Below, piece after piece: positions 1-8,682 of a DNA stretch of 11,030 bases. Positions within the stretch are counted from its first letter, which is position 1. The number at the start of each line of letters is the position of its first letter. The stretch is from Funneliformis mosseae (lineage: Eukaryota; Glomeromycota; Glomeromycetes; Glomerales; Glomeraceae), in NCBI GenBank assembly GCA_910592005.1, contig CAJVPP010003691.1:1-11030 (forward strand). The letters are read 5' to 3'. The translations under genes and the position numbers were made by a program. The notes under the pieces were generated by a model that was given only the letters and a program-made list of their open reading frames with translations, was not told the origin of the DNA and made no database searches.

Positions 1-445
1 AAAGATTTTACTTTTAAAATGATTTTCTTAAAAGATTTTACTTTTAAAATGATTTTCTTAAAAGATTTTACTTTTAAAATGATTTTCTTAAAAGATTTTA
101 CTTTTAATATGATTTTCTTCAAAAGTAATCTCTAAAAGTGATTTCATCAATGAAAATATCTCTGGATATAAATTTTTCAAAAAAAAAGTCATAGAAATAA
201 TTTCTTTAAAAGAAAAGTTACAGAAATCATTTCCTTTAAGAAAATAACTCTGAAAGTAATTTTTTTTAAAAAATATCTTTAAAAATATTTAAAGAGAATC
301 ATTTTAAAAGTATTTCTCTTCAAGAAAATCATTTTAAAAATATTTTCTTAAAAGGAACTATTTCAGAAATATTTCTTTTAAAAGAAATTATTCTAAAAAT
401 ATTTCTCTTGAAAAGATCATTCTAAAAACATTTTTTTTAATGAGA
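1..445. repeat. 30-bp-period minisatellite, exact then degenerate
   Basis: Positions 1-30, 31-60 and 61-90 are identical and 91-120 differs at three bases. Each unit has cores AAAGATTTTACTTTT and AAAATGATTTTC. After a loosely repeated middle part the same 30-bp period reappears in diverged copies starting at 293, 323, 353, 383 and 413 (cores such as AGAAAATCATTTTAAAAATA). The array probably continues beyond the left edge of the window. The A- and T-tracts recur roughly every 10 bp, which would favour intrinsically bent DNA. Confidence 0.85.
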
Positions 446-487
446 AAGTTTCTTTCAACAGATTTTTATTTTTAGAAAATAAAATGT

Positions 488-620
488 AAGCCAAATGAGT
501 TAGCTTATAAATTAACTTAGCATAGCTTAAATTGTTAATTCATTGTCTTGAGTTAAGCTAAGCTAAGCTGAAATAAAAATGGCTTAGTTTAAATAATGGT
601 AAATCAAACTAAGCTAACTT
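488..620. repeat. TAAGC/GCTTA motif cluster with hairpin
   Basis: The motif appears in both orientations: TTAGCTTATAA near 500, AGCATAGCTTAA near 519, three tandem TAAGC at 554-568, GGCTTAG at 581-587 and AACTAAGCTAAC at 607-618. GCTTAGTTT (582-590) and AAACTAAGC (606-614) are exact inverted repeats around a 15-nt loop, and GTTAGCTTA (499-507) pairs with TAAGCTAAC (610-618). This resembles the subterminal or terminal repeats of a small DNA transposon, but no transposase or target duplication is seen. Confidence 0.5.
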
Positions 621-639
621 ATGTAAAACTTTAAAAGCA

Positions 640-1618
640 AATTAAAATAATTAATTAATAGTCCAATTTATAAAATAATAAATTTTTTTATAAAATACTT
701 TACTTTTTTTGATTAGAAATTTTACTTGAACTTAATATTTGATTTAGTTTTATTTGAAAAAATAATTCAATATCATTTACATTATAAATGTCTTTTCTAT
801 TATAATTTGCTAAAAACTTTTAAATATTCTTTAAGTAATGTAATTAATAGAGTATTATTAATTTTACCAGTAACAAATCCATTTTTTTGTTTAAATTTAT
901 ATATCTAATTATTAGTATATTTTATAAATTAGTAAAAATTTTTTTTATATAAAATTTGATTAAATAATAAATTTAAATAAATTAGACAGTTTTATTTATC
1001 TAAATATATTAATAAATAAATCAAATATTAATAAAATTACCAATACATAATATTATATAATAAATGCATTTATAATTCTATCAGTATAGAAGAAAATTAG
1101 ATTGTATAATTATATTTTTTAATTATAATATATTTGTGTAAAATATTTCTTATACAAAAAAATTTAAATTCTTTGATTATATATTTAAAAAATACATATA
1201 ATATACTTGAAATTATTGTAATTTTACAATCAAATTTCTTATTTTCAATACCTTAAAAAAATATCTAAAGAACAACTTTTAGATAATGCTACTTTCTTAT
1301 TTAAGAGGATTCTGCATGTGCCAAATATATAATTGTAATGAAAAAGTATAAAAGAAGAAAAATAATATTGAAAATAAAAGTATCTAATGATGACCATTTA
1401 CCATCATCAGGTAGAATTTGAAGCAATCATGATATTAGAAAATAAAAATGCATTTACTTTATTTATGAATTGTTTTAAATTATTATTTTAATGATATCCA
1501 CACCAATTTTGATTTTCCAGATGTCCTATCTAGAATATGCAACTATCAATAAATTACATTATAAATTATTTCAATAATTAATATAATTAATTCAAATTAT
1601 ATATTATATATTCTATTA
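640..1618. other. AT-rich spacer, no gene recognised
   Basis: Short open frames here are of AT-rich composition with no family resemblance. The part next to the SPT20-like gene (about 1460-1618) is probably its 3' UTR. I see no RNA gene. Confidence 0.6.
1458..1463 (-). terminator. Possible polyadenylation signal AATAAA
   Basis: The minus strand reads AATAAA about 155 nt after the downstream stop codon of the SPT20-like gene, a reasonable 3' UTR distance. In DNA this AT-rich the hexamer also occurs by chance, so position is the only real support. Confidence 0.3.
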
Positions 1619-1858
1619 TTAACCACCAGCATTGTTGCCACCCCAAGGGTTTTGAGGGTTTTGTGGTGGTTGATTTTGGAAGATCCATTGACCTCCGTTC
1701 ATTCCTAAATGTTGATTCATGGTCATCTGTTGTTGCTGTGGAATCATTTGCGTCGGCATATTTGTCATTTGCCGTGTTAAGATCAATTGTGGACGCATTC
1801 GTCTTTGTAGTATTTGAGCATTTGCCATATTTTGTATCAGGAATGAATTTGGTAGCAA
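1619..1858 (-). CDS. SPT20: C-terminal continuation of the SPT20-like protein in the next frame
   Basis: Directly after the G12 run the coding strand opens in another frame for 79 residues, rich in Q, N, M and P, ending PQNPWGGNNAGG and a TAA stop at 1619-1621. Its composition (for example NMANAQILQRR, PTQMIPQQQQMTMNQH) is the same as the tail before the run and includes the same PTQMIPxQQ motif found upstream. The sequence drops to non-coding AT-rich DNA right after the TAA. I therefore read it as the true C-terminus, cut off from the main frame by an indel in the homopolymer. With one G more the protein would be about 969 residues. It has no ATG near its start, so it is unlikely to be a separate gene. 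Confidence 0.65.
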   Translation of the reverse strand: MLPNSFLIQNMANAQILQRRMRPQLILTRQMTNMPTQMIPQQQQMTMNQHLGMNGGQWIFQNQPPQNPQNPWGGNNAGG

Positions 1859-4800
1859 CCCCCCCCCCCCTGTATAAATTGTTGTGGCATCATTCCTTGC
1901 ATGTTTATCATTCCTGGATTTATAATTCTCCCATGATTACGTGGTGCCATTTGAGATCTATATAGGAAAGGCGTATTTGGATTTTGTGGAGCGAGTTGAA
2001 TCTGTTGGAATGACCGCTGTTGATTAATTCGAGTTGTTCCTTGTGCAGAAGCGTTCTGGTCAGTCGATTGTATCTGAAGGTTCATTTGGGGATTAACTCG
2101 TGTATGACTCATCTGATGAATCATCTGATCAGTGGTATTGACCTGCAAGCCTCGTACAGGATTAATCTGTGGATTTACCGACGAAATGTTGACCTGATCG
2201 GTCACTTGTGCAGGAATATTGATTTGAGATTTCGACTGCGCTTGACTTAACTTAGGAGTAACCCGTACGGGATTAATCCTTGGTGTTGTTTGTGCTTGTT
2301 GAATGGTGATTTGATCAGATACTTGTGCGGAATTGTTAGTTTGATTCATTTTACTTTGTATATTTAGAGGAGATGTTCTATTTAAATGATCAGTTGGTTG
2401 TGTTGGAATATTGATCTGTGGAGTCACCTGTATTTGACTCATCTGAGAGGAACTTGTTTGAGATGGAATGTGAACTTGTGTAATCGGTTGCGTTGGAATA
2501 TTTATTTGTTGCGTCGGAATCATTTGCGTCGGAATATTATTCATTTGCTGCGCCGAGATATTCATTTGCTGTGAAGTGATATTAATTTGCTGTGAATGGA
2601 TACTCATTTGCTGCGTCGGGATATTACTCATTTGTTGCACTGGAATAATTTGTGACTGATCTTGTGTTGTTCTTCTCCTAACACCTTGCCTAATATTAGA
2701 TACGATCGCATCTTGAGTTAATGCTCCTTGCTGATTGGCAACAGAATTTACTCGAGTGGTATTAATTCCTTGTTGAATATTTATTCGGACGTTAGAAAGT
2801 CCTTGAGTGTTGGGTCGTCCACCCATATGGTTTGGTCTCTGCACCAATTGAAATACATTTGGATTGTTTTGAATTTGGATGGGAACTTGTAATACGGTAT
2901 TTTGTGGTGCAATCGTCGAAATAGGATTTTGTTGAAGAACTGGATGAGTTCCATTGGAAGTCGTCTGTGGCAATTGAATCGGAACATTGTGTTGGAGAAC
3001 AGGACTATATGTCGGTTGTTGGTCCATATGCTGCGATGGTGTAGCCTGATGATGTTGTGTCTGAAGTTGCAAATTTTGAGTTTGTGAAGTCATCTGTTGA
3101 TTAACAACATTTTGACTTTGTACAGAAGCTGGATCTTGAGCTTGAGTTTTCGTACTAATTTTACCAATTTTGGAGTTTCGTCTTGTTGGTGGTTTTGGAT
3201 CTTGATTCACTGATGAACTTGCTGTTGGCTTTTCTTGCATAGCCTTTTTTTTTGCTGCAGAATTGTAAAGGTCGGAAACGGATAAGCTCTTTGCTTCTTC
3301 TTTAGAGCTCGTTATATTCTCACCATCTGATTGATGAGGCAATAATTTAATGATTTCATACGGTTGCATGTTATCAAATTTCATTTCCATTTGCTTATTT
3401 GTCAATTCGGTCGTAACTTCAGTCAACATTTCGACCGGAACTTTATCGACTTCTTCAGAGTCGAATTTCAAGCTATTGTCGATCGAATATAGAACGACGA
3501 ATGCTTTCAAAAAGGCTTCGTAAGCTGCAGCGTCCTCTAGCTCGGTTCTAAAATTTTTTAAAATAATGAATGTTTAATAAAACTTTCCTTTTTTAAATCC
3601 ATATTTATATGTAAATCATGTTACCTGAATGTGGCTCTATTGTCATCTAATTCCAAATTACATACATTGTCATCAACTGTATTAAAGCCCTTAGCTTGCA
3701 GATACTTCTCACTAAGAGAGTGACAAATTGCCTCATGTTTTCCATTTACATCTTGGTATATGTTAAGTAATGTATAAATCTTATATTGTTTACCATCTAA
3801 TACCGAAAAAAAATATAAATAAAAATGTAGATCATTAAAAAAATTTAAATGTAAAAGGCACCCTTACCGTTCTCATCAGTAAAGTTCCGTTCGAACCTTA
3901 GTTTTCGAACGAATTGTTGACCCAACTTTTTGGTCGACGTGGACAATCCTCGGCCTATATTTATTTATGTAAAATAAATGAATATAGTTATTTTTAATAC
4001 GTTATATTATTTAGCTAGAAGTAAATCGATATATATATATATATATATATAAACCTGATTCTGCCATGTTAATGTCAAGGTCGTTACCGATAGAGGAAGT
4101 TACATTAGTTACCCCGTTCCTCCTGAAGTAAGAAAGAAGCTTAAAAGTAGGCTTAAACTCTTTTCCGTGCCGCTAAAGACAATAATAGTTATATTAAGAC
4201 GTAGCAAAAGATGATCAAAAGTTCGGAAAAAAAAAAGTCACCTCATCCATCATAAACATCATCTGTTCTTTTCTGGCCTTTTTGGCCGCCTCTTGCTCGA
4301 GTTCGTACGAATTTAACTTTCGCTTCTTCGTTTTAAGCTCACGATGAACCTCTTCCACCGGTCCATCCGCAGGATCATATCCTTTCATGCTCTGAAATGT
4401 CGAGTTTGGATCCAAATCTATTTTTGGGTACATGGCCAACTATAATAAAAAGTAAATAACGAATATAATAACCTGTACATCATTGAAATTTATATTTACC
4501 AACAACTGAGACTCCACTTGGATCGCCATTTCATGTGTCCAGGTACCTCCCGCGTCCTGATTCATTTTCAACACATCGTCCCAGAGGGACGCCCTATTTT
4601 GTTTTAAGCAGATTCTTTTGCCCGAACAAAAGGGCTGCGGGCGATGGTCAACATATTCAAGTACTACGTCACCTGAAAATATAATTAACTTTAAGTCACG
4701 TGAAAATTTTAAAATTCTTCTACAAAATGCTATACCTTTATACCAAGAGTATTTGCCTGGAGTTACGTCGACCGTTCCGTCCTAAAAAATAATTTGTAGC

Positions 4801-5267
4801 AAAAATACCCATTCAAAAAGTAAAAATGAATTAGCAAGAAACTGTAGATGCAAAGAACTAATTAAAGCTTAATATTCGTAGAAAAAATGAAGCGAAAGTA
4901 AAAAAAAAAAATACTTACGACATTCTTGATTTCAACATATCTCTCATACACGTGGGCTAGCAGAGAAACATCGAAATTGTTTAATAGGCTATTCGAAGCT
5001 TCGCCAGGCATTTGGTCTTCGAATAAAAAGCACAAATACAGTACTTTAGAGTTTTTGAGTGTAATAAGAGAGTTGTAATAAAGGTATTGTATGAATGCTT
5101 ACTACTTTTACGTAGGATCCTGTTCTTAATTTCTTTGGGAATTAAAAGTCTTTGAAAGAGAAAAAAAAACAGGAATGGAAAATAGAAGGTGAAATTATAT
5201 GGAAAGTCACATGATAGATGATCTACGTATTATGAACTTCTAAATGTAACACATATGAATCGACCAT
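1837..5267 (-). CDS. SPT20: SPT20-like SAGA complex subunit, ten exons, frame broken near 3' end
   Basis: Spliced by hand into exons 5267-5227, 5149-5103, 5016-4919, 4781-4736, 4672-4500, 4439-4242, 4172-4055, 3954-3868, 3796-3625 and 3547-1837. All introns are GT-AG and all phases agree, giving 896 residues. The start ATG has A at -3, G at +4 and an in-frame TAA just upstream. Spt20 family blocks are visible: GDVVLEYVDHRP (residues 78-89, matching the family G-x-V-x-E-x-x-D-x-R), RICLK, then WTHEMAIQVESQLL (122-135) running into LAMYPKIDLDP (136-146, matching ESQ-L-LA-P-LDP). Basic KTKKRK (171-176) and KKARK follow. Around residues 272-292 is YKIYTLLNIYQDVNGKHEA, like the later conserved Spt20 strand. 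A basic stretch (426-457) precedes a Gln/Asn-rich tail from about 460. In the family, Spt20 holds SAGA together in the nucleus. The N-terminus is shorter than in human SUPT20H, so an upstream exon may be missed. Identity rests on recognised motifs, not a search. Confidence 0.75.
1859..1870 (-). other. G12 homopolymer at the frameshift point
   Basis: Twelve C on the plus strand are twelve G in the coding strand. The present length leads to Gly-Gly-Gly-Gly-Cys-Tyr-Gln-Ile-His-Ser and a stop at 1837-1839. A length different by +1 or -2 joins the Gln-rich frame to its continuation. It is by far the longest G/C run in this AT-rich window. Confidence 0.9.
2037..2460 (-). repeat. Longer-period coding repeats (INIP-TQ / INPVR units)
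   Basis: In the same exon the protein shows a second, longer repeat with paired cores: PQINIPTQPTD, later SQINIPAQVTDQVNI; and PRINPVRV, later PQINPVRG, then a shortened TRVNPQMN. The spacing is uneven, so these look like diverged duplications of a few dozen residues. Seen by eye in translation; the exact unit boundaries are uncertain. Confidence 0.55.
2460..2650 (-). repeat. Degenerate tandem coding repeats (QQMNI-type)
   Basis: Within the last SPT20 exon, units of about 27-30 nt with the plus-strand core ATTTGCTG(C/T)G follow one another: near 2505 TTTGTTGCGTC, 2523 TTTGCGTC, 2543 TTTGCTGCGCC, 2565 TTTGCTGTGAAG, 2586 TTTGCTGTGAATG, 2608 TTTGCTGCGTC and 2630 TTTGTTGCAC. In protein this reads as repeated S/T-x-Q-Q-M/I-N/S-I blocks. 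The units differ at several positions, so this is an old expansion rather than a fresh microsatellite. Confidence 0.75.
4029..4050. repeat. (AT)11 microsatellite in intron 7
   Basis: A perfect AT dinucleotide run lies immediately next to the intron 7 donor (GT at 4054-4053). On the coding strand the intron begins GTTT followed directly by the run, so length changes could alter the spacing around the splice donor. Confidence 0.9.
4242..5267 (-). other. SPT20: Conserved Spt20 (SEP-type) domain, exons 1-6
   Basis: These six exons (41, 47, 98, 46, 173 and 198 nt) encode residues 1-201, the part most like Spt20 proteins of fungi, plants and animals. Shared with those families are a hydrophobic strand with the D-H/Y-R motif, a Trp-Thr then Glu-Ser-Gln-Leu helix leading to Leu-Asp-Pro, and a basic Lys/Arg cluster after it. 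In the family this domain is needed for SAGA integrity. The end of exon 6 is a charged, probably helical segment of alternating Glu/Lys/Ala that ends in a Met-rich stretch. Exons 1 and 2 are very small and depend on less ideal sites (donor GTAGAT, acceptors ending AAG), so the first 29 residues are the least certain part. Confidence 0.65.
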
Positions 5268-5400
5268 CTTTTAAACAAATGGCAAATTAATTTGTATGAA
5301 ATCTCCAGTATTTCCACGTGATTTTTGGGCCGAGTTTTATTTATTTGTGGTATCGTATAGGTTAGGATCCTTGTATCATAAATTTTTATCTGAATAGTAA
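5268..5400 (-). promoter_or_regulatory. Probable SPT20 upstream region with CACGTG box
   Basis: This is the sequence directly upstream of the inferred ATG. It is less AT-rich than the DNA beyond 5400 and contains the palindrome CACGTG at 5315-5320, about 50 bp before the start codon, followed by GATTTTTGGGCC. CACGTG is bound by bHLH factors (Cbf1 and USF types) in fungi and animals; use here is inference. A related TCACGTGA lies in intron 4 at 4696-4703. I see no clear TATA box placement. Confidence 0.3.
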
Positions 5401-5860
5401 AGTTTTAATATTATAAAAAATGTATTACTTAAAATTTAATAATATAAATAATAATTTAATTATAAAATATTCTGATTTTTAACTTAATGTTAATTAATAT
5501 TTTATGCATTATAATTAGGTAAAATAAATAATATAAATTTTTTAATTTTATATAATATACATATTACTATATAACATCTGAAAGTTGTATAATAAAAAAT
5601 AAAATTATATTAAAATCTTAATAAAAAATTTATAAAATTTAATAAAAACTAAAAATTATAAAATAGGAAAATTTAATTAAAAATCTGTTTAAATATTTTA
5701 TTAAAATAAAATAAGTAATAATTTTTTTTTATTAACTTATAATAAAAGTGATTATAATTAATTGCAATTATTTATAATATATAATATATTTAAAATAATA
5801 ATTATATAAATATTAAATTTTAAGTTTTAAAGTTTTTTACTAAAATCATTAAAATTTAAT
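5400..5860. other. Very AT-rich intergenic DNA
   Basis: GC content drops sharply upstream of the SPT20 promoter region. Only scattered AT motifs are present; no gene, RNA or clear repeat unit is visible. Confidence 0.6.
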
Positions 5861-5864
5861 TGAT

Positions 5865-6370
5865 AATATTGATAACATTTCAATATTATTACAATATTTT
5901 AATGATATTAAATTAATATTAAATTAATATTTTTATTATTTTAATGCTTTTTGCAATATTATTAAAATATTAAACTAATATCTATTAAAATAACTTAATG
6001 ATATTAAATTAATATTATAATAATATTTTACCAATATATCAATTAATATTGCTTATAATATATTTAATATTAAGATAATATTATTATAAGATTTATTAAT
6101 ATTAAATTGATATTATAGGAAATATTATATTAGAAAATATTATTAAAATATTAAATTATATAGCTTAATAATATCAGATTAACATTATAATAATTACAAT
6201 ATCATAATAATTTATTAATTCAAATTAATATTACAAGTAATATCAAATAAAAATTAGCAAAATATTATTATAATATCATTTTAAAACTAATAAATTATTT
6301 AATTGATTTCAATTTAATATTAAAATAATATTTACTAATATATTAATTTAATAATATTATTTAATATTGT
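5865..6370. repeat. Reiterated AATATT-type low-complexity block
   Basis: About 22 copies of AATATT occur in roughly 500 bp by hand count, often inside TTAATATTAAA or GATATTAAATTAATATT contexts, for example near 5910, 6000 and 6100. By rough estimate this is several-fold above chance for DNA of this composition. The spacing is irregular, so I call it a degenerate AT satellite-like block rather than a defined tandem repeat. Confidence 0.5.
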
Positions 6371-6379
6371 CAATAGAAA

Positions 6380-7780
6380 AATTATAATTTCAAGTATCAT
6401 GTAAAATTTGTCAATCAATAATAATCTTATATTAGATGATCTCTTAACTATGTTAAATAATAATTAATAATAATTTCTGTTTTACCTATTTCTTCTGTTT
6501 CTTTTATATTTCTGTATAGCCTATTTATTATATTTTGTTTGTAATTCTTTTAATGTCTATAATTTATTTTACTTCTTTTTATCATTTTTATAGTTTATTT
6601 TATTTTATTATTTTATTATTTTTAAATATATTTTTATTAAAATATATATCTATATTTAATTAATTTATAATGTAATAAGTAGTAGTTATAGAAATTAATT
6701 TTGTATAAATAAAATAATTTTTGCTTAAATTATAAATTAACTTATTTATAAATTTCATATTATTTTTAAGTTATTAATAAAAAAATCAATTTAAAACTAT
6801 ATAAATTATTTTTCTTCAATATTGTTCTTATCTAAGATTTATTATAATATTTTATACTAACTTTTAAATTTATTATTATAGTTTAACTTAAATATATCTT
6901 AAATTTTAAGATATAATAAATTGCTAAGTTAATTTAAGTATAACAGATATTTATAGAACTTAAAGGAATCCTAAAGTTGTAAACTCTATTGAGTAGAATC
7001 AATTATTACAATCATTTATTTTAAATATTAAGATAACTAAAAATAAATCTAAGTGATAATATTTAATTAAAGTAAACTTTAAATTTATTATCTATATAAT
7101 TAAATATAAAATTAAATAGCGAATCATAAAAATAAATTATAAGTTAATTTAAATTAAAGTAAATATTAATTAGTTATAAATTAATAGTAATTATTTACTA
7201 ATTTAATTATTATAATTTAAATTTAAAAATTCTCATTATATAATTCTATTTAAAATATAAGAATAATATATATAATTTTTAAAAAATTATTACAAATTAC
7301 CAATAATGATTTTTATTAATATTATTCAATTTTCTTTCTTAAAAATTAATATAATATTTACATAGTATAATTTTCAATTTTTGTAATAAATAAAATTTCC
7401 TTTTTTAGAAATTTTATAATCTTTATATAATTTTTATATAATACAATTTTTGAAATATTTATTTATGTTAATATTAATTTGAAAAACTTTTAAATTTAAA
7501 TGATACTATAATATAATATTATATTTATATTTATATATTACATAATACAATTAATCTATTTTTCAATTTTGTATTATTTATTTAATTTTTATCTATAATT
7601 ACTCTTTTTTTTTTTTAACAAATATTTTTAAATCTTAATTATTTATTAAAGTTTTTATAATCTTATTTATTTAATTATCTTTATACCTTTATTAATTTAT
7701 TTCAAACAATTATTTATAATTATATATTTTTGTTAAAAAAATTAAAGATTATTAAAAATACAAACCAAAATACTTTTAAA
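6380..7780. other. Very AT-rich intergenic DNA, no gene recognised
   Basis: Homopolymeric A/T and AT-rich words throughout, with stops dense in all frames. Nothing in this stretch supports a gene or structured RNA. Confidence 0.6.
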
Positions 7781-7784
7781 TTAT

Positions 7785-8340
7785 AGTTGGTATTTGATCA
7801 TGGTCAAGCCTAATTTTTGGCCATTGGCAGATTTGGCCAATTAGTTAAAATTAGTGACCAAATCATCAATCAGCCAAATCAGCCAAATATTACATGACTT
7901 TGTCAATTTTGGCTGAGGTTTATTTGCAAATTGCAATTTATTGAATTTACTATAAAAATTGCAAAAAAACTTGATATTTTCAATATTTAAAATATTCAAA
8001 TTTCTTACATAAATTAATGTTTCTGATGTTTGAGACATTTAAAATGTTAAAATTTTTGCAAAATAGAATATTTTAAATGTCAATAGCCTCAATTTTTTAT
8101 AATTTTTAATATTCTAAATATTAGAGGTATCAAATTTTTTTTTTGTAATTAACCAATTATATTTCTGTTTTATTTGTGAGCTATTATATAAAAAAAATTT
8201 TTGACCAGCCAAACTTAAAATAAAATTTAGCCATTTTGGCTGTAATCAAATGGTCAAATAGCCATGACTAAACACTGATCAAATAACCAAATAACTATGC
8301 TCAAATATTGGCTAAATAGCCAAACGGCCAAATGCATTAG
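7785..8340. mobile_element. MITE-like element with GGCCAAA/TTTGGC subterminal motifs
   Basis: Both ends of this segment are crowded with short TTTGGC, GGCCAA and AGCCAAA motifs (7815-7915 on the left, 8205-8335 on the right), while the middle is plain AT-rich DNA. Imperfect terminal inverted repeats can be read: GGTATTTGATCATGG on the left (about 7789-7803) against TGATCAAATAACC on the right (about 8276-8288). No transposase frame is present, so it would be a non-autonomous element. Clusters of short motifs near both ends are typical of hAT-type binding sites. Exact borders and the target duplication are not resolved. Confidence 0.45.
8034..8081. repeat. 12-bp perfect inverted repeat inside the MITE-like element
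   Basis: GACATTTAAAAT (8034-8045) and ATTTTAAATGTC (8070-8081) are exact reverse complements around a 24-nt loop, in the central part of the element. Confidence 0.7.
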
Positions 8341-8368
8341 GTCACAATATAATATATATTGTGACCTA
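8338..8368. repeat. 31-bp near-perfect palindrome
   Basis: TAGGTCACAATATA (8338-8351) and TATATTGTGACCTA (8355-8368) are exact reverse complements separated by only 3 nt. It sits just outside the right end of the MITE-like element. It could be a transposon terminus, a protein-binding palindrome or a cruciform-forming site. No T-run follows, so it is not a typical terminator. Confidence 0.85.
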
Positions 8369-8399
8369 GTTGCAGTAAGTTATTACCTAGTTACCATTA

Positions 8400-8680
8400 G
8401 ATTGTTGCCTGATTGCTATTATGTTATAATTATATTTATTTTTTAGTTGTCTACAGACTTTTAGTATCTTATTTTATAATTATCCTTTCTACTTACTTAT
8501 TTTGTAATTATTACAGTGCTTTTTTTTTTTTTCCTTTTTTCTTTATTTGTCTATCAGTTTGCTTCTTCTTCTTTTCTGTTTCCTTTTTATTATTATTATA
8601 TGGAGTTTTTTTTAGTATAGTATTTAGCTTTTGTTTCTTTCATGATTATTTGTTTATTATTTATTATTTAAGGCTTTGAT
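8400..8680. other. T/pyrimidine-rich low-complexity stretch
   Basis: The plus strand is strongly T-rich with TTC/TTT runs, including a T run at about 8521-8532. It opens an 88-codon frame of almost only F, L, I, Y and S, which is a composition artefact. If the neighbouring LTR call is right, this would lie in the internal or leader region of that element, but no gag or pol motif is visible. Confidence 0.45.
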
Positions 8681-8682
8681 TT

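Larger units (their letters stand above)
1837..3547 (-). other. SPT20: Last exon: Gln/Asn-rich, low-complexity C-terminal domain
   Basis: This 1711-nt exon begins by completing an Arg codon (residue 327). A mixed segment with a hydrophobic LKAFVVLYS strand comes first, then acidic residues and a Ser/Lys-rich linker with KKK (426-428) and TRRNSK (about 448-453) that could be a nuclear localisation signal. From about residue 460 the protein is dominated by Q, N, P, T, I, V and M with hardly any acidic residues. That is the composition of prion-like, condensate-forming activation domains; animal and fungal Spt20 proteins also end in long Q-rich tails. Two scales of internal repeat are visible: short Q-Q-M-N-I units, and longer units containing INIP-T/A-Q-P/V-TD and INPVR. 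GC content is clearly above the flanks. Confidence 0.7.

Noticed and set aside
1..445. CRISPR-like array
   Set aside because: Repeats are contiguous 30-bp tandem units without unique spacers, so this is a minisatellite.
726..908. 60-codon plus-strand frame
   Set aside because: Opens at TTG and consists of codons expected from AT-rich DNA (I, L, F, N, Y, K); no motif, no context.
1663..1965. 100-codon plus-strand frame, with further plus-strand frames at 2020-2250, 2386-2574 and 2902-3087
   Set aside because: These are antisense shadows of the Gln/Asn-rich SPT20 exon; codons lacking stops in the repeat give open frames on the opposite strand, and none resembles a known family.
2781..2987. 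68-codon minus-strand frame
   Set aside because: Lies wholly inside the last SPT20 exon in another frame; composition is explained by the overlapping gene.
7841..8038. 65-codon minus-strand frame
   Set aside because: Lies inside the MITE-like element and crosses its repeated AGCCAAA motifs; no transposase motif seen.
8413..8679. 88-codon plus-strand frame looking like a hydrophobic membrane protein
   Set aside because: Produced by T-rich low-complexity DNA; runs of Phe, Leu, Ile and Tyr without charge pattern or a plausible gene context.
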